A DNA stretch of 64,000 bases from Perkinsus marinus ATCC 50983 (Eukaryota; Perkinsozoa; Perkinsida; Perkinsidae): NCBI RefSeq assembly GCF_000006405.1, contig NW_003206626.1, positions 42,509 to 106,508 of the forward strand, in the 5' to 3' direction. Position 1 is the first letter of the stretch. Each line of letters opens with the position of its first letter. The notes under the pieces are model-generated. The model was not told where the DNA came from, made no database searches, and worked only from the letters and a program-made list of their open reading frames with translations. The translations under genes and the position numbers were made by a program. Positions 24,053-36,500 of the stretch are shown here, piece by piece.

Positions 24053-25965
24053 ATGGCATCATCTTCGGCGAGAGGCTCTAATGAGCCCGAGCCCCCAAGG
24101 CGGCTCTCTCCCCGTACACAGCTATTCTTTTTCATAGCCTGTGAGCTACTGGTGTACATGGACCGAGGAGTCCTCGCTGGTAGTATACCCCGACTCAGGG
24201 TCGAACCTGCGTGTACTAGGGTATTTAGGATAGGCCTGCTTCCCCATATAAAAGAGTCAGTTCACAAAGAAGACTCTCTACCCTTGAGCTCAGCCGCAGC
24301 AGGCTGGCTTGGTTCAGTGTTCATGTTCGGGTACTACCATGATCAGTGGTAAGTCAATCCTTATGCCTTATGTACCTAGATACACTATCGCATCTCCTAT
24401 ATTCGCCCGACTCTCTAGGAGAGGCCCTTGTTGGACGGCTCGGTCCATAGCCATAGGTAGGGTCCTTTCTATGAAGGGGGATAGTGGTGCCAACAGGTTT
24501 GATAGTCTGGACGGCCTCCTGCGCATCAACGTACTTGTTCGTTGGGAATAGTTATAATGCACTACTATGGTGTAGACTTCTCACAGGTGAGCTCTCACCA
24601 GTTTAGGTTAGTGAATGAGCCGTTAGGTGTTGGTGAAGCTGCGTTTTGCTCTCTGGCACCAGTAGTGATCGACGATGCCTCTCCTGCTGGACGGAAGTCG
24701 TCTTATCTCGGTAACCCTGATGTGGATGAGTGCATATTGTTGACGCTTTGTGGTATCAGGGTTCTTTTTCATGTCGATATACGTTGGAATTGCTCTTGGT
24801 AATATAGTGACATCTGGGGTAACTTCCTGGGCGGGTGGTAAGACCATCTTCCTTGTTGAGGTGATACTTGGAGCGTCGATGAGTATAATCAGTCGACCTG
24901 TCAGGCATGTTTGATGATACCAGTAATAGTACTGTGTGTGAGATGGCAGTGGAGGTTTTCGACGAATGCTCACCAGTATACGGAGCTCAATGCTTCGACT
25001 ACGAGCCTTATTGGTGACATCAAGCAAGTCCTCATGGTAGTGACAGCTGCCTATTTTGTGGCGCGTGAAGGTTACTTTCCTCAGTCGAGGCCGTTTGTAC
25101 TCATTTGCCTCGGATCTGCTGCCTTCAACTTCGTAGCTGGTGGTCTGGCAGTGCACGGCCCCACGATACTGCGGGAGTCTCTCCAAGCCAGCCAGGCTGT
25201 TGCCACACTGGGGCTGGGCCTTGCTACTGTATTCACAGGTAGGCCCTCGGTATAGCGGAGATAGGGGATGTCATTGTGTAGGGGTAGTGGGGACGTATTT
25301 TGGCGGTTGGCTCAGTGATAAAGTAGCTGGAAAGGATCCAAGTGCAACTACTCGAGCCAGGAGTGGGTCTAAGATATCCTCCGTGATGAGCGCTATAGGG
25401 GTAGTTGGAGTTGTTCTCAGCAGTGCATGGTGGTATCAGCAGGCACTATCGATTGCTTTGACAGCAACGGCCAAGTCGACCTGGGCCTTCCTTTTTATGA
25501 TGTCAGTCGCTCTGTTGGCATCATTTGCGACTACAGCACCGAGCAATGTTGGGTAGTGGTAATGGAGATAGCGGTATCGGAGTCGTTGCTCAGGCTAATG
25601 AGCACCGTTCCTGAGGACGTCCGGAGCCAGGGCCTAGCTATATCGATTGGAGTAAGCCACCTTATTGGCGATTTCCCCAGTCCAGTGATTATTGGTATGT
25701 ATAGTCTTTGTAGTCTCCCTCTATTATTAGTCTTCCAGGTGCAATAGCGGACTGGTCCAAGAGTTGGTCAGTGGCCTTGTTGTTCACAGCGGTGTGGATG
25801 TTGCTTGCGGTGACATTTTGGTCTTTAGCGTGTCGGCACGTCACCATGTATGGAGCGGTTGTCCCTACCGCACCACACGTTACTTATTATCTTAGCCAAG
25901 CCAGTACTGAGGATATTGATGAGGAGGAGACGGCCTTCGATCCTGTCATGGACGTTGTGGAATGA
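24053..25965 (+). CDS. Spinster-like major facilitator transporter
   Basis: A multi-exon membrane protein of the MFS. The N-terminus MASSSARGSNEPEPPRRLSP is cytosolic and disordered. TM1 is FFFIACELLVYMDRGVLAG with the MDRG motif of the Spinster (SPNS) family. LSSAAAGWLGSVFMFGY forms TM2, followed by GVGEAAFCSLAPVVIDD and ASPAGRKSSYLG, both Spinster signatures. The C-terminal half has VPEDVRSQGLAISIGVSHL and IGDFPSPVIIGAIADWS, the conserved HLxGDxPSP motif. The acidic tail ends DVVE with TGA at 25963-25965. Family members export lysolipids, sphingosine-1-phosphate or sugars from lysosomes or the cell surface; the substrate here cannot be read. It opens the eight-gene same-strand run and diverges from the HEI10-like gene across 289 bp. 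Exon limits in 24180-24620 are approximate. Confidence 0.82.
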
Positions 25966-26088
25966 GAGTGTCAGTGAATTCGACCGTAATTGCCACCGTA
26001 CTTATGCGTTATACATTTCTGCAACGGAGCGTGATGAGTTCAGTGCGGTAAATGGATTGCATCAACTACAGCTGTTTCCCATCGCTAT

Positions 26089-27474
26089 CATGTCGTGCCC
26101 CTCTGTCGAGTCGGCCATGTATAAGGTGGATGGGAGGACACCCGAGATGTACATGGGAGACCACAATGTTGTGAGATGCTTGGCAAGGGGTGATTGCGAA
26201 TGAGGGTCCTTGTTGGTAGGAGAGAGGCGACGAGGCTTGGCCGGCCGCAGTATGGCCGACATCCTCAGAGAACAGCGGCACTCCTGAGAGGTGAGGTCCA
26301 GACGCTCGGCACTTACGAGAGTCGGGTGGATAGTTGACTATTCCTATCTTGGGAATGGAGGGACGTGGGGTGTGTGTTTCAGGAGCTCTGGTCATCACCA
26401 TCATAATGACGTTGACGTACCATTGGTAGCTTCTCCCAGTGGTATGAGTTCGATGGCCAGTCCTGTGTCGCAGCCGTACAGTGGGCTCTACACGGTAGTC
26501 TTCCGTCTGGTGTAAGGAGTGAGATGGTGTGGAAATGGGAAGGGTGGAGTTAGATACGACCCTCGGCAACAAGGCAATGCATTGAACCACTCTAGTGTGT
26601 TCACACCGGCACCTACTACGGCAGGCAGCGCTCATCCTTATGAATATAGTGGCTATGGAATGGGAGGCCAATACGTGCCTTATCTACAGCAAGGGGTTGA
26701 TAAGCGAGGGAGTGCATACAGTAGGGTGGAGGGGTTTTTGGTGAGGGGAAGATCGTAGATAGGTGAAGACACGATGGCAACAGCATGTCAAGGGGCCTGC
26801 TGCTCGGGGGTAGTGTATGGGTCTCCTGGGCTACACCCTAGGGAATGGCAGGCTTATACCCCTGGCCTGCCGATGGACTATACTCGGCAACAGGGTTGTT
26901 GTAGGGGGGCCATCGAGCGGTTGGTGAAGGAGGTTGGCTTTAGGTGGAGTGGTGCCGGTGGAGAGTTGTCCTTCTCCTCCTCATCATCACACTGGTGGTG
27001 ATGGAGTGTATATGCCCGCGGGATTCTTTACATCAACACCCTTGAGCCAACATGCAGGGATGCAGTTTGTTCATACGCCTGGACTTCCACATGCAACATG
27101 CACTGGGCATTTTGGTAGTAATGGGGCGGGTGCAGGGATCGAACTTGAGTTACTTGAAAGAGAGGTGGTCATACTAACCGTTGGGCTATATTGTTTGTTT
27201 TTAGCACCTTATGGAGCCACACCAATCCCTGGTGCTTATGCTACAACTGCAGTCGCTAGTCCTCAACAGCACATGAGATTCGCATGCTATGGCAATGCTG
27301 CCGACCGGCATAGTTTTTATATGGGCTCCACGGCCGTAGCAAGCACTCCTGTCCGTGGGCTTCCCGTCCTTCCTCGTTTTAGGTTGGAGGTTCTAGTCCT
27401 GATGCCAGCCCAGTAGCAGCAATGATGGGCAAGGTGAGCGAGGAGGAGCTACGGAGCGCCATGCCTCAACAGTA
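26089..27474 (+). CDS. Tyr/Pro/Gly-rich disordered protein, function unknown
   Basis: Joined exons read from MSCPSVESAMYKVDGRTPEM through ASPSGMSSMASPVSQPYSG, HPYEYSGYGMGGQYVPYL and GHF|APYGATPIPGAYATTAV to a conserved-looking end KVSEEELRSAMPQQ (TAA at 27472-27474). The composition is Tyr, Pro, Gly, Ala and His, with low complexity and no domain I recognise. Such sequences often belong to RNA-granule or splicing-associated proteins. Introns are GT-AG; one (27115-27204) is filled by a decayed tRNA-like sequence. It starts 123 bp after the transporter on the same strand. The middle exons (about 26700-26990) are not well resolved, so the model is approximate. Confidence 0.5.
27115..27204 (-). 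other. 90-nt intron filled by a decayed tRNA-Glu-like sequence
   Basis: Splicing joins GHF|APYG in frame. On the minus strand the intron has TAGCCCAACGGTTAGTATG, close to a tRNA-Glu/Asp D-arm and A-box. A CTTTCAA loop with UUC in anticodon position follows, then CAAGTTCGATCCCTGCAC, a T-arm and B-box. The anticodon stem does not pair, so it is a pseudo-tRNA or the head of a tRNA-derived SINE rather than a gene. Confidence 0.6.
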
Positions 27475-27811
27475 AGCAGGGTCGTACCTTGTTGGTCAGC
27501 TCGAGGATGGTGTGAATGGAAGGTGTGTTAGGTACCTGGATTAGGACGTATGCATTCATCACTCTTTCAATTCACAACTCCTTCTGTTGTTGGAGATTCA
27601 TCGCTAGTCTTATGGCAGGAGGGTATGCTCCTACTACTACTACAGTCATTATCTTATTCGTAGTGCTGCATGAAATGGCAATGGGCCACTCTCTCATCTA
27701 CTATGGTATCGTGTTATTCGAGTCGTTGATGCTTACCTCTTTGGGGCGTTCGCCTGTCCTTATTATTACTCTCCATTGGTCATAGTCTGGTGACAGGCGA
27801 CGAGAAGGAGG
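27475..27811. other. Gap without a supported gene
   Basis: This is the largest gap in the same-strand run, 337 bp. A 90-codon plus frame (27516-27785) is hydrophobic in places but has no family match and no splice partner. Confidence 0.45.
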
Positions 27812-30800
27812 ATGTCATTTTGCACTTGCGGCTTGCAGAATGGTACCACTCCTCGGCTATATCGTCTGTTATAAAGGCCGCACTTAGTCGGGGAGCCGCA
27901 GAGGGTCTCAGCGCCGAGACGATTACCGAAGACAACCGTCGCTAGCCTGGCAGAAGAGACTAAGTTGACTCAACAAGAGGTGGAGGCCCTGTATGACAGG
28001 TGAGTGGTGATTCAAGCAAGCTGATAGGAAGACTGATAGTATATCAGGTTTCTCAAGGTGGCTCCAAGTGGGCGCATGATGGAGGAGGACTTTCGTAATA
28101 CGTTGGGGGTAATAGTAGGGAACAATGCATCATGGCCGAGGCTCGACCGTGGCTTGTGTTGTGGTGTAGATTCACATTATTAGATACTAGGGTTGGGTTC
28201 GAGCAGCTTCATCCCTCTACGGATGTTCGCAGCATTTGATACCGACGGCGATGGGACACTCACGTTCAAGGAGTTCGTCAACAGTCTTGCTGTTATGCTT
28301 AGAGGTAGGCAATCGCGCTTGTCAAGGCAAGGGATCGCGGAAATCGTCGTGAAAAAATACAGGAACACATCTCATATGGTTATATACTCCTAAGCGCGTG
28401 GTCTGTCGGGAATTAGGGCGGTCAATAGAATTGAGGAGGTTCGGCTAGTTTGAGTAGGAGTGAGGGGCCTGGAGGATATGCACAGAGTCAACTACGTGTG
28501 TTGGTGTCGAAGTTGGGAATTTTGGAAGTTTATCATTGGTTTCTGTATGTTTCTACACGAATTTGTATGTAATTTTTCAAAGTTTGGGGGAACTACTGAG
28601 CTCAGCTGAGGAAAGCGAATATATACTCCAAAGAGATGTGATGTAGTAGATGGTGGTTGTAGGCACCGACTATGAGAAGCTGAGCTTGAGCTTCCGTATG
28701 GCGGACGTTGGGGGTCATGGTGGACTTACCTACAACGAGTTTAGGTGAGCTGTGGGGTAGGTGTGAGGCTGATGTGGGGGATTTATGGTAGGGACATGAT
28801 AATGGCGTGCCACTCTGTGACGAACCTGTTTGAAAAGGAGGAGACTAGAGAGGAGAGGCGGCTGGTCAGTGAGAGGCGTATAAGACGGTAGGTGCGGCAT
28901 GGGGATTGATGGGTTTGTGGTATGTACTTGGAATAGAAGATTTTACGAGGGAATGGGAATGTGAAAACTCGGGGCTTTTATGGTACGATCATTGGCCTCA
29001 GGTTGTTCACTGAGCTGGCCTCTGGGATGAGCGAGGACGGGGTTAGAGTGATGACGGAGGAGGATTATAAGGTAGTCTTCGTGTGATGTGGCGGAGGAGT
29101 GGTATGGTAAGGTGATCAGGAAGGTATTCAAAACAATATGGACTTCCTGCAAATGCTGGGGCTCCTGCCTAGCACGACTCCATCCTATAGCCACAACGCT
29201 GTGGGTGCTTCTCGTGGGCTCAGAAGTGGTAGTGATACCAAAGTGGTTATGCGACGGTAAGGAAAGTTGGAGGTTAATAAAGGGGAGGAGTTCCTTGTTA
29301 GAAATGCATCAACCCAGTCGATATCAGCGGACAAGCCGATATCAAATGAGACTCGTTTGGAGCTCCGGAAGGAGTTGAGGGAATTGAGGGATATCCTCGC
29401 CGCATATATGGGAGGACAGGGGGCGTTGGGAGTTGATGATGATGCTGTAGGTTACCTCCTCTGTGTCGGTTCGGTTGTGAATGTTGATGAGGGTGGTAGA
29501 TTGTGGAAACGTTAAGACTAAGTGACGACTCGCATTGTTGATCTTGAATAATTCGGGTTAAATTGGATTCTCGTAACGCGAGGCTTGTGTGTGCGCATCG
29601 CGCTATGCTTATATATACCGGAGGGATCACTAAGTGAGTGAGTGTGTGTGATGTAGGTCCAAACGGATGTGCCGGAATTGTCGGTATTGGACGTAAAGGG
29701 CGGTGTATCGGCGTCCCAACTCATGCCTGAGCCCTCTAGGGCTTCTCTACTATGGTGTTGTGTCCACCCGAACGACGCTCGTGGTACAAGCATCGATGAT
29801 GTTGAATTGATGGACATCCCTGATGAGGAGGAGCTCACTATTCATCGGCCAGTGGCTCGGGTGACAGTAGCATCCTCTGGTCCTAGTCAGCCTAGAATAG
29901 TGGATGTGTCCGCTAGAGTGGCCCACTTGTTGAATATTATAGATGGTAGTGGCTTGGCAGTGGACGCCTCGGTTCATTCGGAAGGGTAGTAGTGCGTGGG
30001 TGTGAAGATTGACTAGAGGGATTGATCAGATCAGCGAGCCCGCGGGCTAAGGGGGAGTTGGGTATGGATATCCCCAATACGCCGAGTGATACTAAGCTCA
30101 GGGTGCCGGACTATGGATTTTTCCGTTCTATGGCCAGCATGAATGTTGCGGCGCCTGGTAGTATGATGGGGGTAGGTAAACTGCAACTTTATTGATGCCT
30201 GGTGGATGTCCTCTGACCGGTGTGGGAAGATATGCACATGCTTAACTACGTGCGTAGGTGACATTCGAGGAATTTTCATTGGCTTCTGTTCGTTTCTACC
30301 CGGAATGGTATGTATGTAAACTTCAATAAGTAGTGAGGAAACTTCTGGACTCAGCTGAGGAATACGATCGTTTATTCAAACACTGCTGCTGCTGCTGATA
30401 GTAGAGAGTACACTGGAGTTACGAGTTGAAATTCGATGTGGGCTTATACTATGATGATCCCCTATCAAAAGCTCTTCGCATGCTCTTCGTGGTAGCAACT
30501 TCCCCGCTTTCGATCACACGAAAAGTTGAGGAGTAATATTTCGTCAGTGGTGGAAAAGGAATGGGTTGCCTTTATAGTGTTTGAATGTCCAGTAGTATAG
30601 TACGAGGGAAATGCTCATCATTCGAAGTCGCTTATGAGAAGCTAATGTTCAGGTGGGGATGGCCCGGAGCACGACTCGGGGCACCACTACAGTTTGCGGC
30701 GTGGGAGCAGCATCGATCCGTATCGTTCGATTGAAGGAATCGATGTAGTAGTAGTAGTAGCAGCAGTTGTAGTAGTAGTGATGTCTTTTGAGTTACGGTG

Positions 30801-33359
30801 TTTTCCTTAGGTTGACGCTCATTCGACGCCCCCACAGAGTAGTAGGAGACGATTGGGTAGGATAGGAATAGGGTTTGGTGTGGTATGACTATGTTGATGA
30901 TTTAGACCATAAGGCTAGCCGTGTACGGCGGCTATTGGGACCTAAGAAAGGACTAGCTGTTCATTTTGGTCACGAGGATTGGAACATGGTCGGGAGTACA
31001 CCGCTAAAAGGGAGGTGGGGGCACTTCCATGTGTCTTAGGTGTTGAACATGATGATCGGGCTCCGGATATCGGTAGGTCGCCTTGCTCAAGAAGTTGATC
31101 GTCCGGTGTTGGATGCGGACTTTCTAATGAAGGATAAATTCTCTATTGTGCCCAGAGTTGCGAACATATTTGACAGCAAAGTTTCTGACAAGGTAAGTAG
31201 CGCGCGCCCGAAAATGAGATGGTAGTGGTAGGGAGTGAATTCAGGTTACAATAACGAGGTTTATAGACTATGCGCCGTATGTTTTCAAGTCCCTACGTCA
31301 GCTATCGGGTATAACGGATGAGGAGTACCTTCGGAGTGTTGGGCCTGAGCAGTTGCTTGGTAGAAGGATGGGCAAACGAGTGCTGAGGCGGGTTGCTGCT
31401 GATTTAGGCAATATGCTGCTGGGAAACCTATCAAGTTTGGCGGAGCTCTCGACCGAGGGGAAGTCAGGCGCGTTCTTCTATTACACTTCGGGTGGGTGTT
31501 AGTGGGGCTTCTCTCTTTAAATCGTTCGTGATCTGGTTACTAATTACGCACGGTAAAACGTTGTAGAGGGTTTCACAAGGATGGTTGATACGATGAAGGA
31601 AGTCGTGGGGTTGAGCTCCTACTAGGACATCCATCATTCTACAGCGTAGTTTTTGGTGATGGTGCGGAAGCACTCGGGTTTTTATGAGGCCTGTGTTCAT
31701 TCAGATGGTCAGTTTTTGTTGAAGACTGTTTCGGCTCGAGAGAAGAAGTTACTCAAGCGAATGCTGCCTGATTATTATTCCCATATATCGCAGCATGCTG
31801 GGACCAGTCTTATCTGCCGTTTCTTCGGTCTGCATGGTATATCGGTGTGACACTTGGTACGAGTCACCAAACGGCGTCAGGTTTACGACTCAAGCACGCG
31901 AATGAGTTCACGGGCGGGCAGAGTAACGAGCGTCATTCGAAGATGTATTTCGTGGTGATGGGGAATATGTTCAACGCTAATGTTGGTGGGTTCGGGCTCG
32001 GTATGAGGGTAGCTTATGTTAGTGCTGTTGGTGATCAGAAATGCACCGGCGTTTTGATTTGAAGGGAAGTTGGATCGGTCGGTCGACCGAGGGATTCGAT
32101 CAACCAGGCTTTGATAAGAGTGTTGCATTGAAGGTAGATTTGACGGAGTTACGGTATGGACATTTTTCTTCTCGTTCAGGATACGGATTTTGAGAGCCTC
32201 GGGCTGAAGATAAGGATTGGCGAGACCTCACGGGCTGCCTTATTGGACCAGATTCGCCGAGATTGTGAATTTTTCGCGCGCCACAATATTATCGACTACT
32301 CAATGCTCTTGGGAATTCATGAGAACAGGTGAGGGCTGATGGATGGAATTTCGTGGCGCGTGACGGAGTTTGGTCACTCAGTTCAGCGGAGATGTCCGTA
32401 AAGCGTCAGAATACTGGAGGCAACGGACTTGATGGGGAGACCCGACTCGCGCAGGGACGAAAGTGGGCATGAAGTGAATCTTTTGTGCATGCGTGCAGCT
32501 GCTATTAATCATAGGTATCGAAGTTCTACTGTATTCGACGCAGTTGATGGTAGTTGTAAGTACTTCCTCGGTATGATTGATATTCTCACCGAGTATGACA
32601 CTAAGAAGAAGGCTGAGAGGCTGTTGAAGGCCATAAGGTGAGTCGGGGTACTTGGGCACTAGGTCGTAGTCTTATGCAATGTTGACAACAGTGTTGGAAT
32701 ATATGGTCGCTTTCCTCAATTGAGTTTATTCATCAATTATAGAAGCTTCTTATGATTTGGAGGAGATGTGTACAGAAACCAACAAGAATTCCCCAAAATT
32801 TCCGCAGCATTTTCGTATTTTTACTAGCACATGTAGTGATCGTCTGCATACTTTTCCACAAGTTCGTGGGTAAAATCATATCACAGTGGTTGTGAAACGT
32901 TGTTGATCGAATTCTGCTGTCGTCATGGTGGTCGCTCTCAGATTTTATTGACGAACTCTCATGATTGAGCTAATTATCTCAGCAAAGGCGATTTGAATAA
33001 CGATTTCGTTCGCACTGTACATATGTGCTCTCTCTGACTTCCATCATCTTTTTTGGGTTTTACTTTGTAAGGCTGGCTGGAATCTCAGTCAGCATTAGAA
33101 ATGCTCAGCGGCTTCGCGTATGGGAAATCGACACTGCGGTTTTTGGTTATTATTATTTTCGTGGTTGGAGTTTTCGTAGCAATGAACTTATTGAATTACG
33201 ATATGGGAATGCTGTGGGAGTTTTATACACGAGTGATTTCTTTACTTTGATCTCATTGATACCTGTTTGCGCAGGTATCCTTCGGGAGGCGTATCGTGTG
33301 CCCCACCAGAGACATATGCCCAACGGTTTTATCAATTTTTCGAGTCCAACATTACCTAA
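27812..33359 (+). CDS. PIP5K: EF-hand domain fused to phosphatidylinositol-4-phosphate 5-kinase
   Basis: The long gene starts MSFCTCGLQNV and runs into EETKLTQQEVEALYDRFLKV, the first helix of a neuronal-calcium-sensor-like module. AAFDTDGDGTLTFKEF is a canonical EF-hand loop, and MADVGGHGGLTYNEF is a degenerate one. A low-complexity linker (about 28900-30900) follows. The kinase begins at HFGHEDWNMVLNMMIGLRIS, then GKSGAFFYYTSDG, FLLKTVSAREKKLLKRMLPD (with the ATP-binding Lys), FDLKGSWIGRS, IIDYSMLLGIHENR, FLGMIDILTEYDTKKKAE (activation loop with two Lys) and the C-terminal exon APPETYAQRFYQFFESNIT. The product should make PI(4,5)P2 at membranes, possibly under Ca2+ control. Plasmodium PIP5K has the same fusion. 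Introns near 28304-28653, 30170-30400 and 32640-33273 carry element copies. That the EF-hand and kinase parts are one gene is inferred from continuity and family precedent. Confidence 0.85.
28471..28638 (+). repeat. Intron-borne MITE-like element, family 1, copy 3
   Basis: In sense orientation in a 350-nt PIP5K intron. It has the GTCAACTACGTGTGTTGGTG landmark and the GAGCTCAGCTGAGGAAAGCG core; the right end is less well kept. Confidence 0.8.
30219..30386 (+). repeat. Intron-borne MITE-like element, family 1, copy 4
   Basis: Left end GGTGTGGGAAGATATGCACATG and right end TTTATTCAAACACTG, in sense orientation within the PIP5K gene just after an exon ending AAPGSMMG. The core reads GGACTCAGCTGAGGAATACG. 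Confidence 0.8.
32689..32862 (-). repeat. Intron-borne MITE-like element, family 1, copy 5
   Basis: Antisense in the last PIP5K intron (about 630 nt). On the plus strand it runs from CAGTGTTGGAATATATGGTC to GCATACTTTTCCACA, with CAGAAACCAACAAGAATTCC inside, the complement of the family's TTGGTTTCTG segment. Confidence 0.8.
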
Positions 33360-33531
33360 GTTGCCTGCTGCATGCATCTAGCTTGACCGTCTTCCGCATT
33401 CATCCGTAACTGTCCATTACGTTAGTGTTTTCCTTCTACTACCATTGGTGCAAAATTCATTCGAGAATTGCTTATGTTCGAGTTGAGCGTATGAGTATGC
33501 TGTTGAATAGTTTTACGCTTCTCAGCGGCCC

Positions 33532-36500
33532 ATGTCGATTTTTGGTCATACCTTCCGTGTGTCAACGTGGGGTGAATCCCACGGCCTCACTGTGGGCTGC
33601 GTGGTAGATGGTGTACCTCCGGGTTTGGAGTTAACGGAGGAGGATGTACAACCGCAATTGGATAGACGTCGGCCGGGACAGAGGTGGTTATTGTACATAT
33701 AGAATCGTCGGAATTTTTGACACACTTTTTCCTTTATGTGATATAAACGCTGAGAGAACCATCACTGATGGTTTTTGTAGTTTTTTACAGAGGACATCAG
33801 TGAGATTGATCTGATAGGGCGTCGTTGATGGTGAATCTTGAGGTCGATCGTAATAAGATATGTTTCATGTCAGCACATTGACCACAGCTCGATCGGAGGC
33901 TGATCAAGTTACCATCATGTCGGGTACAGAGAACGGCGTTACGTTGGGGACACCGGTGGCTATGATGGTTAAGAATAAGGACCAGAGGAAGTTCGATTAC
34001 GCCAATACTACTCTTATACCACGACCAGGTCATGCTGACTACACCTATCAGGTAGGCGGCTGCCGGAGGTGTGTACTGCTGTGTTTAACACACCAGCATA
34101 GCATACTTATGACACACTGTGTTATGCGGATATTAAGAGTTGCGAAGCGAGCGGAGAATGGTCTGTCACGTAGCACATTTTCGGAGCGTTCGTTCGAATT
34201 ATTACTTCGTCACTGCACCAGTTGAGGTCTTGAGACATATACTATTCGTATGAGTGTAGTCCATGTACTCTGCAAAGGAATGGGAATATTCTTACTATCA
34301 TCCTGTATCGTGTATTGGCTGAAATCACTGCGCGCTTTGACTGTTAGCAAGCAGAAAATGCGTGAAAAAAGTCCGTGCCAGGAATTGAACCCGCAACTTA
34401 ATTTCTTCATCTCAAAGGTGTAGTACATGCCAATTTGAGATTGTAGTGTCGGTATGGTTTGAATTCGAATACGTTTTAGAATAGACAGAAAAATGGTTAA
34501 AAATGGTTTTCTTTCTCTTAGGTTAAATATGGAATTAAAGCGAGCAGTGGTGGAGGTCGGGCTTCGGCTCGGGAGACTATAGGAAGGGTTGCTGCTGGTG
34601 AACCTCCAGCCTTGTGTGTTTCTTGATGGATGCCTTGTGTTAGGTGCGATTGCTGAGAAGTACTTGTACAAGGAGTTTGGCTGTGCTGTGGTGGCTTGGG
34701 TTGACTCTATAATGGAGATAAGGTTGCCTGAGGATATCCGAGATGGGTTCAAGTCGAGACCACCGACTAGGGAAGAAGTGGATGCATTTGGTAGGGTAAA
34801 CTGCACGTGTGGGTTTGTGAACATACTCGTGGGGCGACTGAAAAGTGTAGTGTCCTTGGGTGATAGTGCTATTGTGTATATGTAGTAGAGTTCCCTATCA
34901 TTGATACTGTGAATACTTCACATAAGAATATGAATATAATCGTGGGGCGAGCGAAAAGTGTGGTGTCATTTTCTGTATAGTGATTTGCTGGGCGATAGTG
35001 GTATTATGTTTATGTAGTATGATCACCAACGATTATACTGCATACAAGAATATTATGCATATGATCGTGTAGGGTCACTCCTTGTGTGGTGATCCGTTGG
35101 AATATACTGGCATCGTATATGCGTTGAATAAAAACGGATTAGAAAATTTGATTTTGTCTATACTATGGATACTATACACATGTTTTATGGATGTTTGCAT
35201 AAAGTAGATATATGAGAGGGCTGGAGTAAGTTTTTATATTTGAAGTAATTAGTAGTCTATCAGGGCTCAATATAGTAGTAATGGAGGTTTCACTAGCACT
35301 AGAGTCGGAGAATAGTGAAGACTGGACGTAGTTGATTAATCAGGTATCATCCGCCAGGCCGCTTTGGAGGATGAGGTTTACCTTATAGATCATCAGGACA
35401 ATGTTTATGATGGGATTAGTGGTAACCCTATAATAGGAGGAGGTGTGCTAGTTGGGGACCTCACTCTGACCAATACTCATTATATTCGTTGTCCGCATGG
35501 GCCGACAGCAGCTCAGATGGTTGCCCGTCTACTACAAGTGAAGGGAGTAGGGTTGGTCATGTGTGGAGTAGGAGTAGGATGATGATATTTATGGTGTTGA
35601 TCAGGCAAACGACAGTTGTGGTGGTAGTATTGGATGCTGTATTACTCACTGTCCTGTGGGCCTTGGGGAGCCTTGTATGGATAAGTTTGAGGCTGAGTTG
35701 GCAAAGGGCATGATGTCACTACCAGCTACTAAAGGGTGATGGGCAGTATTGGAGTATACTGAGCTCAGGCGTTTCCTTAATAATCATGAAAGTCTGCACA
35801 CGAATCGGGGTAGGAGTAGACAAAAACCAACGAAAAATTACAAAAATTTCCTCAAAATATTCACTTCGGCACCGACACAGTAGTTGACTATGTGCATACT
35901 TTCTCGAATCGGTAATGGGTTTTGTCATTCTTGGATTTTCACTGTCGTTGTTGTTGATTCCAGATTTCTTCGTTTTATTCACTTATATCTATATCTTCTC
36001 GTCCAGTAATATTCATAGTTTTCAAATCGTAGGGAATGTGCAAGCGCGATGTGCTCGATATGAGGAGGGTGTGGTATTTGGTATTATAGGTTCGAAATCG
36101 GCTCGGGCTTCGACGGTTGCCGTACTCTGCGAGGTTCGCGTAACAATGACCCTTTTGAAAGCGGTGTTGATGGGGAAGGTCTCCTGCACACTCGTACCAA
36201 CAACCATGGTGGAACCCTTGGTGGGATTACCAGTGGCATGCCGATATACTTCCGGTGAGCGCTGGTTACGAACATGTGTTTTGAATGTGAATGCAACGTA
36301 TATGCTGATGAAAATATGTTGATTAGAATGTGCTTGAAAATCACACGATTAATTGCTCTTAGAGTAAACTTAAGAGGAGAGTGAAAATAGCCAAGAGAAA
36401 TTGAAAAAGTAGAGGCCATTCGAAGTTCCCAAGTGGTTCGAAAACAGATGACAAGTTCGTGGAGATGAGCGGATGTTGGGAAATACGTACATAGTGAACT

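Noticed and set aside
24180-24230. T-arm-like motif (CAGGGTCGAACCTGCG) as another tRNA-like intron
   Set aside because: It straddles a likely exon end (AGSIPRL) and the intron limits are unclear, so I did not count it.
27864-27887. Possible 24-nt ultra-short intron in the EF-hand/PIP5K gene
   Set aside because: A 48-nt intron from an upstream donor (after GLQN) keeps the same frame and fits the usual intron length. Similar 26-31 nt candidates near 10239 and 38226 also have 45-53 nt alternatives.
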